Shown piece by piece: positions 21,610 to 27,628 of a stretch of DNA of 27,783 bases; the first letter of the stretch is position 1; each line of letters starts with the position of its first letter. The stretch comes from a virus. Under the pieces are notes generated by a model. It was not told the DNA's origin, made no database searches, and saw nothing but the letters and a program-made list of their open reading frames with translations. A program made the position numbers and the translations under genes. The DNA is taken from positions 1-27,783 of the IMG/VR virus record IMGVR_UViG_3300032087_005396; one strand, written 5' to 3'.

Positions 21610-23832
21610 ATGCGTATATCAAACAGACAATTTTTACAAGCAATATTTGGTGACGAATGGAGCACAGCACACGTCACTTCTTTTTTCGATGACCCGGGTG
21701 CCATAGATCAGGATCGGCGGGGTATTTGCTGGGCCGGGGGCGAAGCCGGGAGCTGGATACCTGAAAATGGTGAAAATCAGTACTTCACTATATCGCTGTT
21801 CCACAAAGACGGTGGCCGAGCTAATCGCAGAAAGACAAACTTTAAACAGTGTCATGTGATCGTCGCCGATGATGTAAAGGAAAAGCTACCAATAGAGCGA
21901 GTGGAGATGTTGCCAGAGCCCTCGTACAAGCTTTTGACATCGGCGGGCAGTGAACAATGGGGCTGGATACTGAAAACGCCTTGTAGCGAACGTGGTGTGG
22001 TTGAAGCGCTTTTGGATGGGTTAGTTGCAAAAGGTTTGGCGCCTGACGGGACAGACCCAGGAATGCGTGGCGTGACTCGCTATGTCAGATTGCCAGAGGG
22101 TACGAATACCAAAGCCAGTCGTAACAATTTTAAGTGTCAGATGTTGAGCTGGAAGCCAGAACTTAAGTACACGATGGACGGCTTGGCGAAAGTTTTTGAT
22201 ATAGACCTCACGCCAAAAGAAGAGAAACAGGTGGAGGCGGTAACCATGCCAGACCACCCAATCTGGGCGGCGGTGACTGTGACGGGGTACGGCGCTGACG
22301 GTTGGGTGCGGATAGATTGCCCGAACGCAGCCGCGCACAGTTCAGCAGATGCCAGCGGGGCAGCGGTTCGCACTTTAGTTGATGGGTCTGTGCAGTTTAA
22401 ATGCAACCATGGCCACTGTTCGAAGTTAAACGGTGCAAAAATTGTTAATAAACTGGGGATAACTGACGAGGTTGACCAGTATCAGCTTAGAGTTGCCAGA
22501 GCGGGGGCGGAAGCCTTAGCGGATAAACTCGGGCTTAGCGGGGGTGTGGGTGAACCGGAGGTGCAGAAAAAAGTGATCGATCCAAAAAGGTACATATTTA
22601 TCGCAGAAAAGAACAAATTCTGGGACTGTAAAACGCGTCAACTCATCACGCCAGTAGGAATTGACAACCGCTATTTGTCAGTGTATCCGAGGAAAAAAGG
22701 TAAAGGGGCGTCTGAGATGTTGTTACAAGGTTGCGGGTTGGATGATGAGGCGGATGGTATGTGTTGGGAGCCTACCGGATGGACTCGCCCAGGACGTGAT
22801 GAGGTGCTGGTACGTGTTGAGGGCCGCACACTTATTAACGAGTGGTCCGGTTTTAACGTAGCGCCCAATTTAGACTTGCCAGAACCCGACTTATGGCTTG
22901 AACATGCTGAGTACCTTTTGCCAGATGCGCGGGAACGTGAAGTGGTTTTGGACTATTTAGCGTGCATTGTCCAACGGATAGATGTTAAGCCGGATTATTG
23001 GTTAGTTCATCGTGGCGGCTTTGGTGTTGGTAAAGATTTATTTTATTCGGCTGTTATGTTTGGGCTTGGTGATGATATCGCTCGAACTATACACATTGAT
23101 AAGCTGTTAGATGGTTGGGGGGACTACATACGAGGGTTGAAGTTCGCCGCTGTAGAAGAGGTGGACAAGGCCCAAGATAAGAGAGTTGCCAACGCAATGA
23201 AAGTGATCTGTGCCTCTGGCGCTTCCAAATACCGCACGCTGAATTTAAAGGGCGGGGCGGTTGTAAGGCAGCGGGATTGCCTCGGTGGGGTTTTGATGTC
23301 AAATAAGCGCCACTGCTTAGCTGTTGAGGAGGGTGATCGTCGTTACTTTGTCGTTGATTCTTATATTGAGCCAAAGAGCGAAGATTACTATCAAAAACTG
23401 GCCGAATGGTACCGCCAGGGTGGCTATGAACAAGTGATGGGGTATCTTGGGAGACGTGACATAAGCAATTTTAACCCTCACAAGCTGCCATTCCGTACTG
23501 ATGGGCTAGAAGATTTGGTACGAGGTGGAAAATTCGACTATGAAAAGAACATGGACGAAATGGCGGCAGATCGTAGCGGGCTATTTTCGCGTGATTGGTT
23601 TAGCAAGATGGAACTACGGACCTTTGCCAAACAGTGCCAATGGAAGTGTGGTGTTAATGGGCTCGAAGAAGCTGTTCAGAATGTAGGCTATGTGTTTGTC
23701 GAAGTACAGAAGAAAATTGATGGAAAAAAGAACAAACTTGGCCGGTTTTGGGTTCGCCAAGAGGTGGCAAAAGATCGATCAGTTTCTGAGTTGTATGATG
23801 TTATGATCGAAAAAATGGGGTCTAAAAAATAG
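21610..23832 (+). CDS. RepB-type primase / SF3 helicase (DUF5906-like)
   Basis: 740 residues; GGAG 6 nt before ATG. Residues 35-200 match RepB-like archaeo-eukaryotic primases (YFTISLFHKDGGRANRRKTN, HVIVADDVKEK, PSYKLLTSAGSEQWGWIL, DPGMRGVTRYVRLPEGTN). A possible zinc site follows (C237, H243, C265, C270). The C-terminal part is an SF3/DUF5906-type helicase: Walker A HRGGFGVGKD (467-476), Walker B FAAVEEVDK (512-520), LMSNKRHCLAVEEGDRRYF (562-580) with the sensor Asn and Arg finger. It primes and unwinds at the origin, like the P4 alpha protein. A repeat-rich noncoding region follows directly, a candidate origin. Confidence 0.93.
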   Translation: MRISNRQFLQAIFGDEWSTAHVTSFFDDPGAIDQDRRGICWAGGEAGSWIPENGENQYFTISLFHKDGGRANRRKTNFKQCHVIVADDVKEKLPIERVEMLPEPSYKLLTSAGSEQWGWILKTPCSERGVVEALLDGLVAKGLAPDGTDPGMRGVTRYVRLPEGTNTKASRNNFKCQMLSWKPELKYTMDGLAKVFDIDLTPKEEKQVEAVTMPDHPIWAAVTVTGYGADGWVRIDCPNAAAHSSADASGAAVRTLVDGSVQFKCNHGHCSKLNGAKIVNKLGITDEVDQYQLRVARAGAEALADKLGLSGGVGEPEVQKKVIDPKRYIFIAEKNKFWDCKTRQLITPVGIDNRYLSVYPRKKGKGASEMLLQGCGLDDEADGMCWEPTGWTRPGRDEVLVRVEGRTLINEWSGFNVAPNLDLPEPDLWLEHAEYLLPDAREREVVLDYLACIVQRIDVKPDYWLVHRGGFGVGKDLFYSAVMFGLGDDIARTIHIDKLLDGWGDYIRGLKFAAVEEVDKAQDKRVANAMKVICASGASKYRTLNLKGGAVVRQRDCLGGVLMSNKRHCLAVEEGDRRYFVVDSYIEPKSEDYYQKLAEWYRQGGYEQVMGYLGRRDISNFNPHKLPFRTDGLEDLVRGGKFDYEKNMDEMAADRSGLFSRDWFSKMELRTFAKQCQWKCGVNGLEEAVQNVGYVFVEVQKKIDGKKNKLGRFWVRQEVAKDRSVSELYDVMIEKMGSKK

Positions 23833-24120
23833 CTGGGTATTTAGGGTACTGGGTACTTTTCGGTACCCGGTACCTAGTTGGTACCTAGAAAATTTTTTAA
23901 GTTTTTGGTACCGAAAAGTCCCTTGCCATGGGGGCTGTAGACGAAAGTACCCTAGTACCCTGGTTTTTTGGCAAAAAGTAGATTGGTGATATATAAACGT
24001 AAAATAGTACGTTTGGCAACCAAAACGTATAGAAAACGTACAGGGTGGCTATAGTAACGAGAGCTATGGAAAATGGTCAGGGTACCGGGGTACTAGGGTA
24101 CCGGCCTCTGGCGCACTGTG
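23833..24120. repeat. GGTACC/GTAC repeat cluster, candidate replication origin
   Basis: No plausible gene. Within 23843-24104 there are 13 GTAC tetramers, six of them GGTACC (23862, 23869, 23880, 23907, 24081, 24097). A 13-bp perfect inverted repeat ACTTTTCGGTACC (23855-23867) / GGTACCGAAAAGT (23907-23919) encloses a direct repeat GGTACCTAG (23869-23877 and 23880-23888) and an A/T-rich stretch. Flanking direct repeats: AGGGTACT/GGGTACT (23843-23857) on the left, and AGTACCCT twice (23946-23961), their inverse, on the right. A second cluster, AGGGTACCGG twice with GGGGTACT between, lies at 24079-24104. Position directly after a P4 alpha-like primase-helicase gene fits an iteron-type origin; an operator array is the alternative. 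Confidence 0.65.
23995..24042. repeat. AAACGTA repeats
   Basis: AAACGTA occurs at 23995-24001, inverted as TACGTTT at 24008-24014, and again at 24023-24029 and 24034-24040. The middle two form an imperfect hairpin (TACGTTTGG / CCAAAACGTA). They sit between the two GGTACC clusters and could be a second set of binding sites in the same control region. Confidence 0.5.
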
Positions 24121-24171
24121 ATATTGCTTGTTGCGGCAAGGCCGGTTTGACCAATTTCTATCGGTATGTGT

Positions 24172-24200
24172 TTGCGTTTTTAGATCAATTTTGGTACAGT
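24172..24200 (+). promoter_or_regulatory. Weak candidate promoter for leader copy 1
   Basis: TTGCGT (24172-24177), 17-nt spacer, TACAGT (24195-24200), which would start transcription near 24208, exactly where similarity to leader copy 2 begins. Both boxes are weak matches to the sigma-70 consensus, so this rests mainly on position. Confidence 0.4.
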
Positions 24201-24207
24201 TTTAGTC

Positions 24208-24310
24208 AGGCTTTCGACGGCCTGAATACAAAGTTGAAAAAGCTCAATCCTTGCGTATGTAACCTAACTTTGTGGGTAACGTCGAAACTACGCGAGGGTT
24301 GAGCTTTTTT
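24208..24310 (+). promoter_or_regulatory. Structured leader RNA / attenuator, copy 1
   Basis: Two alternative folds. Terminator: 21-bp stem 24237-24257 / 24289-24309 (two G-U pairs) ending in a U run, loop of 31 nt with a small ACC/GGT pairing. Competing fold: TTTCGACG (24212-24219) with CGTCGAAA (24280-24287) enclosing ACAAAGTT (24228-24235) with AACTTTGT (24266-24273). The latter helix pairs upstream sequence with the terminator loop, so the two cross and, with linkers of one base, cannot fully coexist. AGGTGA and the ATG of 24327 follow within 17 nt. The same architecture recurs at 25381 with compensatory changes. This is cis-acting control of the downstream gene; effector unknown. Confidence 0.8.
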
Positions 24311-24326
24311 ATTAGGTGAATGAGAT

Positions 24327-24539
24327 ATGAGTTTTGTTGGTAAAGTTTGTAAAGATTGCGGAGTCAAAAAACCTTTAGCTGATTTTGAATCAACTCACAA
24401 TCGTACAGGTAAGTACGCTTGTGTACCTCGATGTAAGCCGTGCAATAGCGAACACCGTAAACAGTACCGTATTCGTAAACGGGAGCAAGACAAGGCCGAA
24501 TTGGCAAAGCAGCCCATAGCTATAATTTTTCCACATTAG
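24327..24539 (+). CDS. Solo zinc-ribbon protein under leader copy 1
   Basis: 70 residues; AGGTGA about 8 nt before ATG. C-x2-C (CKDC) near residues 8-11 and CKPC near 36-39 flank KKPLADFESTHNRTGKYACV, followed by a basic helix (NSEHRKQYRIRKREQDK). This closely resembles the zinc-ribbon N-terminus of the HNH enzyme at 21010 (KPLEEF...CKVC...EYRE), but no HNH core follows and a terminator comes directly after. It may be a DNA/RNA-binding adaptor or the remnant of an HNH gene. The gene, its leader and its terminator (24208-24589) form a self-contained unit. Confidence 0.75.
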   Translation: MSFVGKVCKDCGVKKPLADFESTHNRTGKYACVPRCKPCNSEHRKQYRIRKREQDKAELAKQPIAIIFPH

Positions 24540-24563
24540 TATTGCGGTGTTTTTACCCACATT

Positions 24564-24589
24564 AGCCCCTAACCATTAGGGGCTTTTTT
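24564..24589 (+). terminator. Rho-independent terminator
   Basis: Perfect 9-bp stem AGCCCCTAA / TTAGGGGCT (24564-24572, 24576-24584), 3-nt loop, then a T run to 24589. Closes the zinc-ribbon unit, 25 nt after its stop. Confidence 0.92.
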
Positions 24590-24616
24590 ATTTGAACTAT
24601 TGAGGCAAAAGTACAC

Positions 24617-24874
24617 ATGACAGACATCAACAAAACATTAGACGAGCGACAACAGACACACGGCAGTTTTGAAAGTCACGCACGGATCAGCCAAGCACTC
24701 AAGGACGCTATGCAACTTGGCAAGTTTGCACAGTTAGACGATACACAGCGGGAAGCTTTGGAGATGATCGTCCACAAGATTGCACGCATACTTAATGGTA
24801 ACGCTGACCACAAAGACCACTGGCACGATATCGCTGGCTATTCTTTGCTCATTGAGAAACAGTTAGAGGGCTGA
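24617..24874 (+). CDS. DUF6378-like phage protein
   Basis: 85 residues; GAGG about 11 nt before ATG. The N-terminus (ERQQTHGSFESHARISQALK), the middle (ALEMIVHKIARILNGNADHK) and the end (DHWHDIAGYSLLIEKQLE) match a small all-helical phage family I know as DUF6378, with a conserved HG near the start, K-I-A-R and the D-x-W-x-D-I-A-G-Y signature. The layout of acidic residues and histidines on helices recalls all-alpha NTP pyrophosphohydrolases, but function is not established. It lies directly after a terminator without a clear promoter. Confidence 0.75.
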   Translation: MTDINKTLDERQQTHGSFESHARISQALKDAMQLGKFAQLDDTQREALEMIVHKIARILNGNADHKDHWHDIAGYSLLIEKQLEG

Positions 24875-24877
24875 CCG

Positions 24878-25078
24878 ATGGAACACATGATTTGGATGAT
24901 AATCGACCAAAAGCAAACACAGCTGAAAATTGATGTGGAGGTCGATCCAGACACTGGAACGGCTCAAATTTGGAAAGTGTGGGATTGTCTGGAAAATAAA
25001 CAGATCGAGCTATCAGGAGCCGAGAGATTAGTTCTGGCAGATAAGCTTAGCTACAAATACCTTGATATAATATTCTGA
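24878..25078 (+). CDS. Hypothetical protein
   Basis: 66 residues; GAGGG 8 nt before ATG, 3 nt after the preceding gene's stop, so probably co-translated with it. Small alpha+beta protein: strands MIWMIIDQKQTQLKIDVEVD and GTAQIWKVWDCLEN, then a helix (SGAERLVLADKLSYKYLDII). No family recognised. Confidence 0.6.
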   Translation: MEHMIWMIIDQKQTQLKIDVEVDPDTGTAQIWKVWDCLENKQIELSGAERLVLADKLSYKYLDIIF

Positions 25079-25380
25079 GAGCTTCTGTATTGCGCTGTGA
25101 GACGTTTTGGAGGTGATTTAGGGTCAATGTATAGGGTAGGGGTTCTGAGAGGGCTTAGAGAGCGTTTTAATAATACCCGCCGAGGCTCTTGGTGTCGTAA
25201 ACATTTACGGTCACATAATGCTCAAACTGGCGGGTTATTTTTTAACTAGTAAGTATTCCTTAGTGGTTGCGGTTTGTGCTATGATTGGTTTATCCCTTCA
25301 TAGGGTGGGTTCGAAATAAGGCACCTTCTTCTGCTTCGTCCGCCAAAACTAATCAGAGTTGGTGCCAGCTCTTTGTAACT
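25079..25380. other. Noncoding region with structured terminator and inverted repeats
   Basis: No convincing gene. A long-loop terminator-like structure lies at 25175-25243 (separate entry). A small hairpin CCCTtcatAGGG lies near 25293-25304. GGCACC (25319-25324) and GGTGCC (25361-25366) are an inverted pair just before leader copy 2. The remainder shows nothing I can interpret; a promoter for leader copy 2 is expected here but not clear. Confidence 0.5.
25175..25243 (+). terminator. Terminator with structured loop
   Basis: ACCCGCC (25175-25181) pairs with GGCGGGT (25229-25235), extended by A/T pairs, and is followed by a six-T run (25238-25243). The 47-nt loop holds a second hairpin: CGTAAA (25196-25201) / TTTACG (25204-25209) extended by GTG/CAC. 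It follows the gene ending at 25078 by nearly 100 nt. It may simply end that operon, but the large structured loop resembles an attenuator or small-RNA 3' end. Confidence 0.65.
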
Positions 25381-25480
25381 AGGCTTTCGACGGCCTAATC
25401 GCAAGTTGAAAAAGCTCAACCTTTGTACTGGTAGCCTATTTGCGGGCAACGTCGAAACAGTACGAGGGTTGAGCTTTTTT
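25381..25480 (+). promoter_or_regulatory. Structured leader RNA / attenuator, copy 2
   Basis: Same architecture as at 24208. Terminator: 22-bp stem 25409-25430 / 25458-25479, then a T run. Competing fold: TTTCGACG (25385-25392) with CGTCGAAA (25450-25457), enclosing a helix 25399-25406 / 25438-25445. Against copy 1, pairs change compensatorily: C-G, G-C, T-A, A-T in the terminator stem become T-A, A-T, C-G, T-A, and A-T, C-G, A-T in the inner alternative helix become C-G, G-C, C-G; the loop pair A-T becomes G-C. The TTTCGACG/CGTCGAAA strands are invariant. GGGTGA and the Rha ATG (25497) follow directly. Confidence 0.8.
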
Positions 25481-25496
25481 ATTGGGTGATTGAAAT

Positions 25497-26297
25497 ATGA
25501 ACGATTTGGTAATAGTGGAAGGTGAGCAATTAACAACCAATTCTATTTTAATAGCTGATGGCGTTGGGGTTCAGCATAAAAATGTTATTGCCTTGATACG
25601 TGATAATTTAGGGGATTTAGAAGAGTTTGGAGAAGTCGCGTTTGAAACGCGACTTAACTCGCAAGGTACGGCTACAGAATATGCAATACTTAATGAGCAA
25701 CAAGCGACCATCATAATTACGTATATGCGGAACACGGCAACAGTAAGAAAGTTTAAAAAGCTGCTAGTTAAACAGTTTTACGAAATGCGGGAAGCCCTAA
25801 AGAATTTACCCGACCCGCACGCGGCTATGATGGAGCGACTAGAGCTGGCAAGAACAGTGCCACGTGGTTACTTTTGTGTGTTTTATCAAAGCGTCGATGT
25901 TCAATACACACTGGCTAAACATATAAACTATGGGAAAGAATTAATACCTGACATTTCTATCGGCTGGCACTGGTCAGACTACATCACAAAACAGAAGCAA
26001 AATATAAAAAATAGTCGTATCAGGTGGGTCGATTTTAAATACCCGAAATCTTGGAACATGTTTGTGCCTTATGTTTGGGTTTATAACAATTCTTTTATGG
26101 GGGATTTTGACGACTGGTTCAGGGGTTTTTATCTACCGGAAAAATTCCCTAGCTATATAAAGGGGTGTGTTCAAAAAGGGAAATTACCTGCAAAAACAGT
26201 ATTAAAATTAATTAATGACATGGTTGAATTGGGTCAGTTGCCAAAAGATTCAATTTTAAAATGTTTACCTAAAAAAGAATTAAAATTATTAAAATAA
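25497..26297 (+). CDS. Rha-family phage regulatory protein with unknown C-terminal domain
   Basis: 266 residues; GGGTGA about 8 nt before ATG. Residues 1-100 match the Rha domain (SILIADGVGVQHKNVIALIR, EFGEVAFETR, YAILNEQQATIIITYMRNT, FKKLLVKQFYEMREAL). Rha proteins are temperate-phage regulatory proteins, often acting as moron-like genes that affect host range or immunity. The C-terminal 150 residues are unlike the usual Ant/KilA-C partners: aromatic-rich (WHWSDYITKQ, WVDFKYPKSWNMFVPYVWVY, DDWFRGFYLP) with a Lys-rich end. Codon use is AT-rich towards the end. It is enclosed by its own leader and a terminator at 26304. Confidence 0.85.
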   Translation: MNDLVIVEGEQLTTNSILIADGVGVQHKNVIALIRDNLGDLEEFGEVAFETRLNSQGTATEYAILNEQQATIIITYMRNTATVRKFKKLLVKQFYEMREALKNLPDPHAAMMERLELARTVPRGYFCVFYQSVDVQYTLAKHINYGKELIPDISIGWHWSDYITKQKQNIKNSRIRWVDFKYPKSWNMFVPYVWVYNNSFMGDFDDWFRGFYLPEKFPSYIKGCVQKGKLPAKTVLKLINDMVELGQLPKDSILKCLPKKELKLLK

Positions 26298-26303
26298 GTA
26301 AAT

Positions 26304-26336
26304 AAAAAAGGCCACGTAAAACACGCGGCCTTTTTT
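26304..26336. terminator. Bidirectional terminator
   Basis: AAAAAAGGCC (26304-26313) / GGCCTTTTTT (26327-26336) with an inner CGT/ACG pairing. It serves both the Rha gene (plus) and the minus-strand operon ending at 26338. Confidence 0.92.
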
Positions 26337-26337
26337 C

Positions 26338-26532
26338 TTAAACCCCCAACGACTTTATATAAGCCTCAATCATTTTTACTTTAACCTTCGGCACCGTGTA
26401 GCAAACCTTTACCAGTCCTTCAGCTTCCATTCTCGCTTTAACTTCAGCTCTTCGTGCTTTCTCTTTCTCAGCTTTTTGGCGTCTGCGAATCAAAGCTATT
26501 TCTTTTTTGTAGCGTTCAATATCTTCATTCAT
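26338..26532 (-). CDS. Small coiled-coil protein
   Basis: 64 residues; GGGAG about 10 nt before ATG 26532. Residues 3-38 are a highly charged helix (IERYKKEIALIRRRQKAEKE), followed by a short strand-helix end (VCYTVPKVKVKMIEAYIKSL) that resembles a single RHH-like half. It overlaps the upstream gene by 8 nt and is the last gene before the terminator. Function unknown. Confidence 0.6.
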   Translation of the reverse strand: MNEDIERYKKEIALIRRRQKAEKEKARRAEVKARMEAEGLVKVCYTVPKVKVKMIEAYIKSLGV

Positions 26533-26791
26533 AGCTCACTAGCTCCCATTCATCACACATGCACTGCATGCCCGTCACATCACACACATCAACGTCCGTA
26601 CCCGTACCCGCAACCGGCATCCATCGCAACATGTGCGGCTCAGTGCCGCGCTCCTTGGCGATATTAGAGCGCCAGGTCTTGTCGTCGGATATGAAACAGG
26701 CGAGGGCTTCACGCTGTTCTGATGTGTTGGTTATTGTATAAACCTCGTTCGGGTAATTAGGGTTGATGTACTCATGTACTTTGATTCGCAT
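26525..26791 (-). CDS. Hypothetical protein
   Basis: 88 residues; AAGGA upstream of ATG 26791. A soluble alpha+beta protein: MRIKVHEYINPNYPNEVYTI at the start, then a Cys-rich C-terminal part (DVCDVTGMQCMCDEWEL) with three cysteines within seven residues, possibly a metal site. It lies between the clamp-like gene (27 nt away) and the coiled-coil gene. Confidence 0.55.
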   Translation of the reverse strand: MRIKVHEYINPNYPNEVYTITNTSEQREALACFISDDKTWRSNIAKERGTEPHMLRWMPVAGTGTDVDVCDVTGMQCMCDEWELVSYE

Positions 26792-26818
26792 TTAACTATT
26801 CCTTTAGTTTGCCCGCCT

Positions 26819-27466
26819 CTATAATATGCGAGGCATGATAATGGCTTTGGTGTTCGCATCTATATCCAGCTGCATAACACCTTTATCGCTTATATACGCG
26901 TTTAGCATGTGCGCACCCAGAGACGCATCATATAAATAACTATATTTGTATGCGAAAATTTTATTGTGTGCAGGAATGCCTACAATCGCGCCATTGCTGG
27001 ATGGCTGTATATTATTAATATATTGCCAGATATCTTGTACAAGCTCGCCGCGCTGCGCTTGATCAAGATTGCTAGTAAAAACACTTACCATCTTCTCCGC
27101 GTGGTCACTATCACTCGGTGCTACATCAGGCGCTTTCTGTGATTTTTTTGTTGCGCGCGGTAGTTTGCCTTTTAGATTAGATTTAGTGGCGTGCAGCCTA
27201 TGGCCATCAGCTGCAACCATCCATTCCCCGTTTGCGTGAATATCCTCTAGCCAAGGCCTTACGTCCTTTCGCGCCGTGGCACAAGATAGCCATTGATAAA
27301 TGTTTCGCTTTAAGTGGCTTGGCGTCGGCTTGCGTAAGCCTAGCGCTTTGACAAGTATAGATTCCAATACGGATCTAGTGTCAGTGTGATAATTACCGGA
27401 CTTTAATAGATCATATATTTCTACAGCTATATTGTCAGTGGTAGATAATGATTCTAGTGTTATCAT
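26819..27466 (-). CDS. Protein with sliding-clamp-like motif
   Basis: 215 residues; AGGGG 8 nt before ATG 27466. Residues 68-92 (DVRPWLEDIHANGEWMVAAD, then GHRLH) closely match the first conserved motif of beta-clamp domains (V-A-T-D-G-H-R-L). The rest: a helical N-terminus (about 1-60), a polar linker (100-125), and a C-terminal strand-rich part (FAYKYSYLYDASLGAHMLNA, MQLDIDANTKAIIMPRIL) resembling the end of a clamp domain. It is shorter than DnaN (about 366), so it may be a one- or two-domain clamp-like fold used by phage. First gene of a minus-strand operon with an elaborate promoter. The clamp role is inference. Confidence 0.6.
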   Translation of the reverse strand: MITLESLSTTDNIAVEIYDLLKSGNYHTDTRSVLESILVKALGLRKPTPSHLKRNIYQWLSCATARKDVRPWLEDIHANGEWMVAADGHRLHATKSNLKGKLPRATKKSQKAPDVAPSDSDHAEKMVSVFTSNLDQAQRGELVQDIWQYINNIQPSSNGAIVGIPAHNKIFAYKYSYLYDASLGAHMLNAYISDKGVMQLDIDANTKAIIMPRIL

Positions 27467-27492
27467 GTTGCTATCCCCTGTTGGTTTGTGTG

Positions 27493-27511
27493 ATCAGCGT
27501 GTGTCGCTGAT
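27493..27511. promoter_or_regulatory. Palindromic 5' UTR hairpin
   Basis: ATCAGCG (27493-27499) / CGCTGAT (27505-27511), 5-nt loop, located at the expected start of the minus-strand transcript. It may stabilise the mRNA 5' end or be an operator. Confidence 0.55.
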
Positions 27512-27518
27512 GTAAGTA

Positions 27519-27547
27519 ACTATAGCAACACGCGTGAGGATAATCAA
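27519..27547 (-). promoter_or_regulatory. Promoter for clamp-like operon (minus strand)
   Basis: On the minus strand TTGATT (27547-27542), 17-nt spacer, TATAGT (27524-27519), giving a start near 27512. One CACGCGTG palindrome lies inside the spacer and another abuts the -35 box, so binding there should block polymerase. Confidence 0.7.
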
Positions 27548-27576
27548 GCACTCGTGCTAATTATTTTGCACGCGTG
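27529..27576. promoter_or_regulatory. Three operator-like palindromes, 20 bp apart
   Basis: CACGCGTG at 27529-27536, CACTCGTG at 27549-27556, CACGCGTG at 27569-27576: exactly 20 bp between starts, about two DNA turns, so a repressor would bind one face cooperatively. They overlap the minus-strand promoter and lie between it and the plus-strand promoter at 27629. The regulator is not identified in the window. Confidence 0.7.
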
Positions 27577-27628
27577 TTAATTGTTGATTGATAGTTGGTC
27601 TTATTGTTTACAGTAGAGCGGGCTATGT

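Noticed and set aside
24045-24302. 85-codon plus-strand frame starting at GTG
   Set aside because: It runs through the GTAC repeats and the covarying leader RNA, has no ribosome site and no protein-like pattern.
25295-25370. Possible tRNA (GGTTCGAAAT followed by GGCACC)
   Set aside because: The T-loop-like bases lack a proper stem and the acceptor partner lies on the wrong side; no cloverleaf can be drawn.
25279-25536. 85-codon minus-strand frame
   Set aside because: Antisense to leader copy 2 and to the Rha start; no ribosome site; explained by the RNA structure.
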